DNA of 64,000 nt, from positions 434,001 to 498,000 of the forward strand of contig NZ_JNLJ01000001.1 in the NCBI RefSeq assembly GCF_000703045.1, read 5' to 3'. The DNA comes from Persephonella sp. IF05-L8 (GTDB taxonomy: Bacteria > Aquificota > Aquificia > Aquificales > Hydrogenothermaceae). Both the position numbers and the translations under genes were made by a program. Under the pieces are notes generated by a model. That model was not told where the DNA came from, did no database searches, and saw nothing but the letters and a program-made list of their open reading frames with translations. The first letter of the stretch is position 1; every line of letters begins with the position of its first letter. Of this stretch, positions 25,851 to 33,722 are shown in pieces.

Positions 25851-26966
25851 TTATTCCTTATGATTTTGTTGGTTTGCATTCCATTTTAGATAGCTTTCAA
25901 TAAATTCATCAAGTTCACCATCCATAACAGCCTGAATATTTCCTGTTTCGTGGCCTGTCCTCAGGTCTTTTACCATCTGGTATGGATGGAAAACATAAGA
26001 CCTAATCTGACTACCCCATGTTATATCCTTTTTCTCACCTTCCAGCTCTTTCTGTTTTTCTCTCTGTTTTTCCAGTTCATACTGATATAGCTTGGCTTTT
26101 AGCATCTGCATTGCTTTTGCTCTATTTTGTATCTGAGACCTTTCACTCTGACAGGATACTGTAATTCCTGTCGGGATATGGACAATTCTAACGGCTGAAT
26201 CTGTCGTGTTAACGTGCTGTCCACCTGCCCCTGAGGCTCTGAATGTATCTATTCTCAGGTCTTCCTCTTTAATCTCAACTTTAACATCTTCTCCAATCTC
26301 CGGTATTACAGAAACAGCAGAAAAAGATGTATGTCTTCTTTTGTTTGAGTCAAATGGTGAAATTCTTACAAGTCTGTGAACTCCCTGCTCCCCTTTTAGA
26401 TATCCGTATGCATAAGGACCTTTTATTATAAGGGTTGCACTTTTTATACCTGCAACATCATCAGGCTGGTAATCTACCATCTCTATTTCAAAGCCATTTT
26501 TTTCTGCCCATCTTAGATACATTCTGAGAAGCATTTCTGTCCAGTCGCATGCTTCTACACCGCCTGAGCCAGCCTGAAGTGTAAGTATTGCGTTTTTAAA
26601 GTCATACTCTCCAGATAACAGGCTTGCTGTTTCCAGTCTGTCTATCTCTTTTTCAAGGATTTTAAGTTCTTTTGATATTTCTTTTTCTGTATCTTCATCA
26701 TATTCCATTTCAAGAAGCTGGATATATTCATCAATATCTGTAAGCTTTTTCTCTACAGCTTTGATTTCTTCCAATTTGTTTGCAATGGAGTTTCTCTTAC
26801 TTGCTATTTCCTGAGCTTTTTTCTGGTCTTCCCAGAAATCAGACTGCCCCATCAAATTATCAAGCTTGCTGAGCTCTTTTTCTAACTCTTCAGGTTTAAG
26901 AATATCTTTTATGTTTTCAAACCTATTTGTAAGCTCTTCTAATTTTTCTTTAAGTTCTACTATCAT
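25851..26966 (-). CDS. prfB: Peptide chain release factor 2
   Basis: The 371-residue factor ends translation at UGA and UAA. It shows the SPF anticodon-like tripeptide ([18 protein letters not shown]) and the catalytic GGQ loop ([18 protein letters not shown]). The frame is continuous: there is no in-frame UGA near codon 25, so the autoregulatory +1 frameshift found in many bacteria is absent. No Shine-Dalgarno site is visible before the ATG at 26966, although a strong promoter lies just upstream. It is followed by queC one base away. Confidence 0.96.
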   Translation of the reverse strand: MIVELKEKLEELTNRFENIKDILKPEELEKELSKLDNLMGQSDFWEDQKKAQEIASKRNSIANKLEEIKAVEKKLTDIDEYIQLLEMEYDEDTEKEISKELKILEKEIDRLETASLLSGEYDFKNAILTLQAGSGGVEACDWTEMLLRMYLRWAEKNGFEIEMVDYQPDDVAGIKSATLIIKGPYAYGYLKGEQGVHRLVRISPFDSNKRRHTSFSAVSVIPEIGEDVKVEIKEEDLRIDTFRASGAGGQHVNTTDSAVRIVHIPTGITVSCQSERSQIQNRAKAMQMLKAKLYQYELEKQREKQKELEGEKKDITWGSQIRSYVFHPYQMVKDLRTGHETGNIQAVMDGELDEFIESYLKWNANQQNHKE

Positions 26967-27000
26967 GGCTGTTTTTTATTTTAGTGTTTTTTTTGCCAAT

Positions 27001-27028
27001 ATAATATGGAAAATTATAAAGCTGTCAA
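27001..27028 (-). promoter_or_regulatory. Near-consensus sigma-70-type promoter for prfB
   Basis: On the minus strand TTGACA (27028-27023), a 16-base spacer and TATTAT (27006-27001) precede prfB, with a predicted leader of about 28 bases. The -35 box overlaps the stop codon of the upstream membrane protein gene. Confidence 0.6.
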
Positions 27029-27402
27029 CCTTTGGATGTTGTAAAATATGCCCACAATCCGCCAGCCATAACAAAAACGGGTAGTATTAAAACAACTGTT
27101 ATTATAAATCCTGCAACTACGGCTATAACTGTTTTTAGCAGATTTTCCCTGAAAAAAAGATGGACAAGAATTCCTTCTATTATAAGCCCCATCAAAATAG
27201 GGAGCCATAGCATTCCCGGCTTATAGTAGCCTGTATATATTAGAACAGCCCTTGCTGCCCCGATACCCACATATCCAATTAGTGTTATTATGAACGCCTT
27301 TTTTAGTGTAATGCTTCTTATAAGTGCAAGTCTGCCTGCGTACCACAGGGAAAAACTACCTATTCCTAAAATAACAATTGACATAAGTAGAGTTTCTAAC
27401 AT
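27025..27402 (-). CDS. Small integral membrane protein, unknown function
   Basis: The 125-residue hydrophobic protein has about four membrane helices: at the N-terminus, about 38-58, about 64-84 and about 88-115. It has no recognisable motif. It stands alone between midA and prfB; its stop codon lies inside the prfB -35 box, so prfB is probably transcribed separately. Function cannot be assigned. Confidence 0.65.
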   Translation of the reverse strand: MLETLLMSIVILGIGSFSLWYAGRLALIRSITLKKAFIITLIGYVGIGAARAVLIYTGYYKPGMLWLPILMGLIIEGILVHLFFRENLLKTVIAVVAGFIITVVLILPVFVMAGGLWAYFTTSKG

Positions 27403-27451
27403 AATTTCTCCATCTTGAAGGATTTAGGAAATATTAATTATACATTACTCT

Positions 27452-28606
27452 TCAAAGTTTATATCTATCGCTGGCGTAAGGGAGCATTTCAAGTCCTTGA
27501 ATTTGTGGATTTTCAACATTTTTATGCTGAACTAAGACCTTGAATTTTTCTCCCATTCCTTTTGGAAGAACAAGAGTTTTCAGTCTGTTCAACCTTTCAT
27601 AGGCCTCTATATCATTTTGTTCCTGTAGTTGTGCAAAGATATCCATAAGACCTAAATTTGTTAAAAAGTGTGCCTGGTCTGTGAAACCTGTAAAGTCTAA
27701 TCCTGCAACATGTCCGTAATATTTCAGTGCAGAAAAGTTAACGTGGGAAGTAATATCCTGCATTCCTACATTTTCATAAAAGTTTTCAGAATATCTATGC
27801 CTGTAATAACAGAGGAGTGTTCCCCTCATTCTGTAAGGTTTATAAAGCTCTGCAGAGGGATAGCCGTAATCTATTGTAATCACATATCCCTTTTTTAGTT
27901 TTCTACCTATTTTTTTTATATAATCAACTGCATCCAGATTTATTTCTGTTTGCATACCCTCTGGAATATTGATATTTAGCTCCCTTAGATATCTAAGGAT
28001 ATCTTCGTTTGCTTCTTCCAGAATTTCTTTAACTTCCTCATTTTCATCAAGGGTTATAAATACTTCGTAAATTTTGCCTTTTATTTTTCTAATCAGATGA
28101 ACAGGGAAGGCATCAAACAGTTCATTGGAAAAAATCACACCTTTTATGCTTTCATCCTCAAAATCTATTATGTCCTGAACCCATTTTACATTTTCAAATT
28201 CTGAAAGTAGTTTTTTCTGGGTCTGGATATGATAAGGAGATTTTTCAATGATTATGTATTCAGTTTTTTGATAAATATCTGGATAATGGGATTTCAGGTA
28301 GTTCAAGATATCGTAGGCAAGGTATCCTTTACCTGCTCCCAGTTCAACAAGTTGAAATTTATCTGTTTCAAGTTTGTGGTATATCTCAACAAACTGCTTT
28401 GTTAGGAGCTCCCCGAAGGCTCTATCCAGCTCTGAAGCTGTGAAAAAATCCCCAAAACCACCTATTTTTTCCTCAGGTGATGTGTAATATCCCAGTTCCG
28501 GATAATAAAGGGCAATGTCCATAAAATCCCTGAATGATATCTTCCCTTCAGATTTTATTCTGTCTTTGATTATTGATATAAGCTCTTCTTTACCTGTAAG
28601 TTTCAT
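27452..28606 (-). CDS. MidA/NDUFAF7-family SAM-dependent methyltransferase (COG1565)
   Basis: The 384-residue protein carries the family N-terminus (SFRDFMDIALYYPELGYYTSP, GGFGDFFTASELDRAFGELL) and the SAM-binding motif FQLVELGAGKGYLAYDIL, then IIEKSPY, GVIFSNELFDAFPVHLI and VITIDYGYPSAELY. In mitochondria the homologue NDUFAF7/MidA methylates an arginine of the complex I subunit NDUFS2 (NuoD) and is needed for assembly. Here it lies directly downstream of nuoI and nuoCD, which supports the same substrate. It has its own likely promoter overlapping the terminator after nuoI. Confidence 0.9.
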   Translation of the reverse strand: MKLTGKEELISIIKDRIKSEGKISFRDFMDIALYYPELGYYTSPEEKIGGFGDFFTASELDRAFGELLTKQFVEIYHKLETDKFQLVELGAGKGYLAYDILNYLKSHYPDIYQKTEYIIIEKSPYHIQTQKKLLSEFENVKWVQDIIDFEDESIKGVIFSNELFDAFPVHLIRKIKGKIYEVFITLDENEEVKEILEEANEDILRYLRELNINIPEGMQTEINLDAVDYIKKIGRKLKKGYVITIDYGYPSAELYKPYRMRGTLLCYYRHRYSENFYENVGMQDITSHVNFSALKYYGHVAGLDFTGFTDQAHFLTNLGLMDIFAQLQEQNDIEAYERLNRLKTLVLPKGMGEKFKVLVQHKNVENPQIQGLEMLPYASDRYKL

Positions 28607-28639
28607 AAAAGAACCACCAGTTAGAAATTAAGGTGAAAT

Positions 28640-28667
28640 ATTATAAAGCAAAGAAAGGGGACTGCAA
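28640..28667 (-). promoter_or_regulatory. Promoter for the MidA-like gene, overlapping a hairpin
   Basis: On the minus strand TTGCAG (28667-28662), a 16-base spacer and TATAAT (28645-28640) lie before midA. The -35 box is in the loop of the terminator-like hairpin at 28656-28674. Confidence 0.45.
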
Positions 28668-28674
28668 ATCCCCT
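28656..28674 (-). terminator. Hairpin terminator after nuoI
   Basis: The inverted repeat AGGGGA / TCCCCT with a 7-base loop lies just downstream of the nuoI stop. It is followed by TTTCTTT on the minus strand and by GTTTTTTATT on the plus strand, so it could work in both directions. Confidence 0.5.
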
Positions 28675-28679
28675 GTTTT

Positions 28680-29381
28680 TTATTGCTGGTCTGCGTAGTT
28701 GGGTCCAAGTTTTGGAGGATTGTTATCCCATGCTTTTGCCCTTGCGGCATCAGCATCATCCCAGATTTTCTGCCAGTCTGGCCATTCTGATTTGTCGTCG
28801 TATTTTTCTTTTCCTCTTCTTGCTATAAAGTCATCAGCAATTTTAGATAGAACATCTTTATCCAATACCCATCCTCTTCTTGTGTAGGAAGACAGGTCGT
28901 AAATATCAGTATGAATAATACATATTGTTGGACATGCCAGAGTGCATAATCCACAGAACATACATTTGGATAAATCCATATCAAACTGGCTTAAAACCTT
29001 TAAGCCATGGTGGGGGTGGTCTTCTGGAACATCAAGCTTTTCTGCTTTGATTATAAATATCTCAGGGACTGGGCAGGCAGCCTGACAGAATTTACACGCA
29101 ATACATCTGGTTTCTCCCATTTCAGGGGGCTTAATTTTCAACTTTTTTACCCATGCTTCAAAGTCATCTTTTTCCGTTCCGTCAACATTTCTAAGACCGT
29201 GAACACCTCTAAATCTTGGGGCAGGTTCTACCAGCTCAAAAGGGAAATCTACTGTTATTACTTTTCGGAACAGGTGTTTTATTGTTGTTTTCAGCCCTTT
29301 CATAAAATCAAGGAAAAATATTTTTTCAGCTATAGTCTGAGGCTGAACATTTCTATTTAAACCGACTTTTTTAATCCCCAT
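28680..29381 (-). CDS. nuoI: NADH-quinone oxidoreductase subunit I (2 x 4Fe-4S ferredoxin)
   Basis: The 233-residue subunit carries two 4Fe-4S binding motifs, CIACKFCQAACP and CMFCGLCTLACP, which hold clusters N6a and N6b of complex I. It has an N-terminal membrane-associating part (FMKGLKTTIKHLFRKVITVDFPFE) and a charged C-terminal extension of about 60 residues beyond the ferredoxin fold. The start at 29381 has AGGAGG upstream; an earlier in-frame codon overlaps nuoCD. It lies 10 bases after nuoCD. Confidence 0.93.
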   Translation of the reverse strand: MGIKKVGLNRNVQPQTIAEKIFFLDFMKGLKTTIKHLFRKVITVDFPFELVEPAPRFRGVHGLRNVDGTEKDDFEAWVKKLKIKPPEMGETRCIACKFCQAACPVPEIFIIKAEKLDVPEDHPHHGLKVLSQFDMDLSKCMFCGLCTLACPTICIIHTDIYDLSSYTRRGWVLDKDVLSKIADDFIARRGKEKYDDKSEWPDWQKIWDDADAARAKAWDNNPPKLGPNYADQQ

Positions 29382-29391
29382 TTTTAGCCTC

Positions 29392-31128
29392 CTATCTGTC
29401 TGTTTCCCCAACAACTGGGTCAATTGTTGAAAGGATTGTTATAGCATCTGCAATTGGTCTTCCTATCATAAGTTTTGGGAATATCTGTAGATTATAAAAT
29501 GCTCCAGACCTTAATCTAAATCTGTGCGGTTTTATACCATCTTTTGGCATGTAAATATAAACACCAAGTTCACCTCTTGGGTTGTCTGCCCCTGCGTAAA
29601 CCTCACCTTTGAACAGTTTTGTCCCTCTACCGTCTATTGTGATTTTCATCTTTTTGTCTTCTGGCTCATAGAAGAATGGGTCATTCTTTGACATCTTTCT
29701 CAGTTTTTCAATACACTGTTCAACAATCCTTGCAGACTGTTTCATCTCTTCTATTCTGACCAGATATCTGTCGTAAGAGTCTCCTTTTTCTCCAACAGGC
29801 ACGTCAAACTCAACTTCACCGTAAGCATCATATTTGTCTATAATTCTCAGGTCGTAAGGAACTCCTGAAGCTCTTGCAACTGCACCTGTAAGCCCGTAAT
29901 CATAAACATCTTTTTCTGTAATTATTCCAACATCTATATTTCTTTTGAGCCATATTCTATTTCTTGTAAGTAATGTTTCATAATCATTTAATCTTGTTGG
30001 GAACTCTTTTATAAAATGCTCAATGGCATCTAAAGCCCCATAAGGCAGGTCTGCATAAACGCCGCCTACCCTAAAGTAGTTTATAGTAAACCTTGCACCT
30101 GAGATACCCTCAAAAATATCCATAATTTTTTCCCTTTCCCTGAATGTGTAAAGGAACATTGTCAGGGCTCCCAGGTCAAGGGCATAAGTTCCAAGCCATA
30201 GCAGGTGTGAGTTTATTCTGGAGAGTTCAGCAAGCATTGTTCTGATATATTTTGCTTTTTCAGGGATTTTTTCATGTATACCAAGGAGTTTTTCTGCTGC
30301 AACACATACAGAATGATTTTCATTCATTGAGGCGATATAGTCCATTCTGTCTGTATAAGGGATTATCTGCTGAACATTCAGGTTTTCGGCCAGTTTTTCT
30401 ACACCTCTGTGGAGCTGTCCAATGATAATATCGCACTCCTGAACATACTCACCTTCCATATCAAATAAAAACCAGATTGTCCCGTGGGTTCCTGGATGGA
30501 GAGGCCCCCAGTTCAGAACAACCTGTGATTTTTTATTTGGTAATCTTTTTTTCTGGGTTATTTCAAGGTCTTCAAGTGTTGGCAGGGCTGTATGCATTCG
30601 TGAGTAGTTTTGAAGACCTTCAAGCTGGTCCATTCTCTCTTTTTCGTTTAGAGATGGCAGTTCAACCTCTTCATGTCCTCTTAACGGGAAATCTTTTCGG
30701 AGAGGATGATATGGGTAAGTTTCCCACATAAACATTCTGACCAGGTTTTCATGACCTTCAAACTTTATACCGAACATATCCCAGGCTTCTCTTTCTGCCC
30801 ATTTTGCACCTGGCCAGATATCTGTCAGGGTTGGGAGGGTTTCATCTATAGCCCAGGATTTAACAATTATTCTTTCTTTATGTTCAGGTGAAAACAGGAT
30901 TAATACACCTTCAAATCTTGGGTCTGCTTTTACTCCATGGTCTATAATTGTCCAGTCTATAAACATTTTAAAGCTATATTCTGGGTCAGTTTTGAGGAAT
31001 TTAAGGAAATCTTTTAGGTTTTCTTTTGGAACACTTACAGAGTGGAAACCTTTATCACTTTCATTTATTTCTACATAATCAAATCTTTCTTTCAGTTTAT
31101 TTATCTTGTCAAGACTTATCCAGGACAT
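29392..31128 (-). CDS. nuoCD: NADH-quinone oxidoreductase subunits C and D (fused)
   Basis: The 578-residue fusion has NuoC in residues 1-170 (WPGAKWAEREAWDMFGIKFEGH, HPLRKDFPLRG) and NuoD from about 200 (NWGPLHPGTHG, IGQLHRGVEKLAEN, MDYIASMNENHSVCVAAEKLL, ending PVVGETDR). The pair forms part of the quinone-binding Q-module of complex I. Only nuoCD and nuoI are here; subunits A, B, E-H and J-N must be elsewhere. A good promoter lies upstream and a MidA-like assembly methyltransferase downstream. Confidence 0.95.
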   Translation of the reverse strand: MSWISLDKINKLKERFDYVEINESDKGFHSVSVPKENLKDFLKFLKTDPEYSFKMFIDWTIIDHGVKADPRFEGVLILFSPEHKERIIVKSWAIDETLPTLTDIWPGAKWAEREAWDMFGIKFEGHENLVRMFMWETYPYHPLRKDFPLRGHEEVELPSLNEKERMDQLEGLQNYSRMHTALPTLEDLEITQKKRLPNKKSQVVLNWGPLHPGTHGTIWFLFDMEGEYVQECDIIIGQLHRGVEKLAENLNVQQIIPYTDRMDYIASMNENHSVCVAAEKLLGIHEKIPEKAKYIRTMLAELSRINSHLLWLGTYALDLGALTMFLYTFREREKIMDIFEGISGARFTINYFRVGGVYADLPYGALDAIEHFIKEFPTRLNDYETLLTRNRIWLKRNIDVGIITEKDVYDYGLTGAVARASGVPYDLRIIDKYDAYGEVEFDVPVGEKGDSYDRYLVRIEEMKQSARIVEQCIEKLRKMSKNDPFFYEPEDKKMKITIDGRGTKLFKGEVYAGADNPRGELGVYIYMPKDGIKPHRFRLRSGAFYNLQIFPKLMIGRPIADAITILSTIDPVVGETDR

Positions 31129-31173
31129 ATCGCCTCTCCATCCTTTTCAGAATTTTTTAAAACAGTGTTATAA

Positions 31174-31202
31174 ATTTTAAATCTTAAAAAATTTTTTATC
31201 AA
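31174..31202 (-). promoter_or_regulatory. Sigma-70-type promoter for nuoCD-nuoI
   Basis: On the minus strand TTGATA (31202-31197), a 17-base spacer and TAAAAT (31179-31174) lie about 40 bases before the nuoCD start. The rest of the 31129-31252 gap must also hold the divergent pgpA promoter, which is less clear (TATAAT at 31212-31217). Confidence 0.5.
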
Positions 31203-31252
31203 CTTTATGGTTATAATTACTTAGTTTAAAACTGGTTTTCAGGAGAGGAAAA

Positions 31253-31792
31253 GTGGAAAAACAGGAAGTTCAGCAACAGGAAAACACACAAAATCAAACT
31301 CCTCAGGAACAGGCTCCAGATGATTTTAAAACTATGGTTGCTTTTATGCTTTCTACAGGGCTGTTTGTTGGTAAAATTCCTATTGCCCCCGGAACTATTG
31401 GAACACTTGTTGGAATTTTCCCAATTCTTATTTACTGGACAAGGGGTGGAGAATATCAGCTCTGGAACCAGATTTTTATTACTCTTGCTGTTTTCTTAAT
31501 TGGTATCTGGGCTTCTACCGTTGTGGTAGAAACTTTTAAAGACAAAGACCCTGAATATGTTGTGATTGATGAGATAGCAGGGTATATGGTATCAATGATA
31601 GGATTTTATCCATCCTGGCAGCATCTTTTAATAGCTTTTATTTTGTTCAGAATTTTTGATATCCTCAAACCTCCACCAATCAAAATGTTTGAAAAACTCC
31701 CTTCAGGTTTAGGAGTTATGGCCGATGATATTATTGCAGGGATTTATACCTGGATAATTATGTTTATTCTGGTTAAGTTTTTTGGGATATGA
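31253..31792 (+). CDS. pgpA: Phosphatidylglycerophosphatase A
   Basis: The 179-residue membrane enzyme dephosphorylates phosphatidylglycerol phosphate in phospholipid synthesis. After a Gln-rich hydrophilic N-terminus (about 25 residues) come the family signatures KIPIAPGTIGTLVG, DPEYVVIDEIAGYMVSM and FDILKPPPIK...GLGVMADDIIAGIYT, with three to four membrane helices. The start is GTG, with GGAGAGG 4 to 11 bases upstream. The stop overlaps the L,D-transpeptidase start by four bases. Confidence 0.92.
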   Translation: MEKQEVQQQENTQNQTPQEQAPDDFKTMVAFMLSTGLFVGKIPIAPGTIGTLVGIFPILIYWTRGGEYQLWNQIFITLAVFLIGIWASTVVVETFKDKDPEYVVIDEIAGYMVSMIGFYPSWQHLLIAFILFRIFDILKPPPIKMFEKLPSGLGVMADDIIAGIYTWIIMFILVKFFGI

Positions 31793-32685
31793 GGTATTTA
31801 TTAGCAGTTTTATTTCTGATATCAATGGCTTCAGCTCAAGGGCTTTTATATGGAAATGTTATTTATCTTCCACCTACAGAAAGGGCTGTTGTTGTAAGTA
31901 AATCAAAGCAAAACCTGATTGTGGTTCAGATTAAAAATGGAATTCCTGAAGTTGTGGACAGTTCTGTTGCAATCACAGGCGTTAAGTTTGGAGATAAGAA
32001 AGAGCTTGGAGATATGAAAACACCTGAAGGTGTTTATTTTCCAAAAAGTTATAAACCTAAAAATCAGCTTCCACCTGCCTATGGGATAGGTGCCTATCCA
32101 TTAAACTATCCGAATGCCCTTGATAAATATATCATCCACAGGAATGGGGATGGTATCTGGATACATGCAACGGATAAGGAAAATCCTTTATTTTTTAGCT
32201 CAAAGGGATGTGTAATTCTTACAAATAGGGATTTTGCAAAAATATCAGACTACATAAAGATTAACAAAACACCTGTTATTATTCAGGAAAATTTTGTAAT
32301 GCTGGATGAGAATAAGTATAAACAGCTTAGACAGAGTATTGATGATTTTCTAAATAGATGGCAGAGAGTTCTCCTTGATATTTATAAAGGCAAAACAAAT
32401 GGAATATTTTCCGTTTATTCTCCTTATTTCAATTTCGCAGGTGGAGATATTTTTGACCTGAAAAAACAGTTTAAAAAAGAGTTTTACTCAATAAACAATA
32501 ATGAACCTTTTGTGCATATACTCAATAAAAAGGCTTTTTTAGATAAAAGAAGAAACCAGACCTATTATGTAATTGCCTTTAAACTTGCTTATCTTTCAGG
32601 GGATGAAATAAAGGCAGTAAACAAAGTATTATATTTAATCCGTGATAAAGGACAGCTAAAAATTATTACAGAAGAAAATCTTTAG
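31789..32685 (+). CDS. L,D-transpeptidase (YkuD family)
   Basis: The 298-residue protein has a short signal peptide (MRYLLAVLFLISMASA) and a YkuD catalytic domain: KTPEGVYFPKSY, IIHRNGDGIWIHATDKENP and SSKGCVIL with the catalytic cysteine. It would make or remodel 3-3 peptidoglycan cross-links or anchor proteins to the wall. The C-terminal 110 residues (after about 185) look like an NTF2-like or SnoaL-type domain found in related proteins (YQ..RQSIDDFLNRWQRVLLDIYKG). It is translationally coupled to pgpA. Confidence 0.88.
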   Translation: MRYLLAVLFLISMASAQGLLYGNVIYLPPTERAVVVSKSKQNLIVVQIKNGIPEVVDSSVAITGVKFGDKKELGDMKTPEGVYFPKSYKPKNQLPPAYGIGAYPLNYPNALDKYIIHRNGDGIWIHATDKENPLFFSSKGCVILTNRDFAKISDYIKINKTPVIIQENFVMLDENKYKQLRQSIDDFLNRWQRVLLDIYKGKTNGIFSVYSPYFNFAGGDIFDLKKQFKKEFYSINNNEPFVHILNKKAFLDKRRNQTYYVIAFKLAYLSGDEIKAVNKVLYLIRDKGQLKIITEENL

Positions 32686-32695
32686 GAGAAGAAAG

Positions 32696-33718
32696 ATGCT
32701 CAGTTATAAAGATGCAGGTGTTGATATAGAAAAGGCAGATAGATTTGTCCAGCAGATAAAAGGATTTGTAAAGGAAACATTTAACAAAAATGTCATTACT
32801 CCAATCGGTGGATTTGCAGGGGCATATCTGCTGGAAATCGCAAAGTATAAAGAACCTGTTATAACCTCTTCAACTGATGGTGTAGGAACAAAGCTGAAAA
32901 TAGCCCAGATACTTGATAAGCACGACACAATTGGTATAGACCTTGTTGCAATGTGTGTTAATGACCTTGTGACAACTACTTCAAAACCTTTATTTTTCCT
33001 TGATTATTTTGCTACTGGAAAACTTAAGCCTGAAGTTGCTGTAGATGTTGTAAAAGGCATAGCTGAAGGTTGTAAACAGGCTGAATGTGCACTGATAGGT
33101 GGAGAAACTGCCGAGATGCCGGGGATGTATGATGAAGGAGAGTATGACCTTGCAGGATTTGCTGTTGGTGTTGTGGAAAGAGAAAAAATGCTTGATGGCT
33201 CCAAAACACAGGAAGGGGATATTCTGATAGGGATTGCTTCTTCGGGAATTCATAGCAATGGCTACTCCCTTGTCAGAAAGCTGATAGAAATGAAAGGCTA
33301 TTCTTATGATATGTATATAAAAGAGTTTGGTAAAAAACTTGGGGAAGAGCTTTTAACATCTACAAAGATATATGTAAAAACGGTTCTGTCCCTTGCCGAA
33401 AAAGTTGATATACATGCTATAGCTCATATTACAGGTGGGGGAATTCCAGGTAATCTAATAAGGGTTATAAATGACGGATTAAAGGCTGTTATCCAGAAAG
33501 GAAGCTGGGAAGTACCACCTGTATTCAAATGGATACAGAAAGAAGGGAATGTTCCTGAGGAAGAGATGTTCAGGACATTTAATATGGGCATAGGCTTAAT
33601 ACTTGTAGTTCCGCCAGAGGAAAAGGATAAAGCAGTGGAGATATTGGAAAAACAGGGAGAAAAATTCTTTGTTATAGGGGAGCTGGCAAAGGGTGAAAAA
33701 TCCGTTGATATAGTGTAA
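32696..33718 (+). CDS. purM: Phosphoribosylformylglycinamidine cyclo-ligase (AIR synthetase)
   Basis: The 340-residue enzyme closes the imidazole ring of AIR in purine synthesis. It shows TSSTDGVGTKLKIA, GIDLVAMCVNDL, ALIGGETAEMPGMY, GIASSGIHSNGYSLVRK and the C-terminal AHITGGGIPGNLIRV and FNMGIGLILVV. Length is typical. AGGAGAAG lies before the ATG. The purN gene, another step of the pathway, lies 2 kb downstream on the other strand, and purD is at 42893-44176. Confidence 0.96.
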   Translation: MLSYKDAGVDIEKADRFVQQIKGFVKETFNKNVITPIGGFAGAYLLEIAKYKEPVITSSTDGVGTKLKIAQILDKHDTIGIDLVAMCVNDLVTTTSKPLFFLDYFATGKLKPEVAVDVVKGIAEGCKQAECALIGGETAEMPGMYDEGEYDLAGFAVGVVEREKMLDGSKTQEGDILIGIASSGIHSNGYSLVRKLIEMKGYSYDMYIKEFGKKLGEELLTSTKIYVKTVLSLAEKVDIHAIAHITGGGIPGNLIRVINDGLKAVIQKGSWEVPPVFKWIQKEGNVPEEEMFRTFNMGIGLILVVPPEEKDKAVEILEKQGEKFFVIGELAKGEKSVDIV

Positions 33719-33722
33719 AGCC

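Noticed and set aside
26880-26966. Search for a programmed frameshift at the start of prfB
   Set aside because: The frame is open from the ATG to the stop, and no in-frame UGA or slippery CUUUGA is present.
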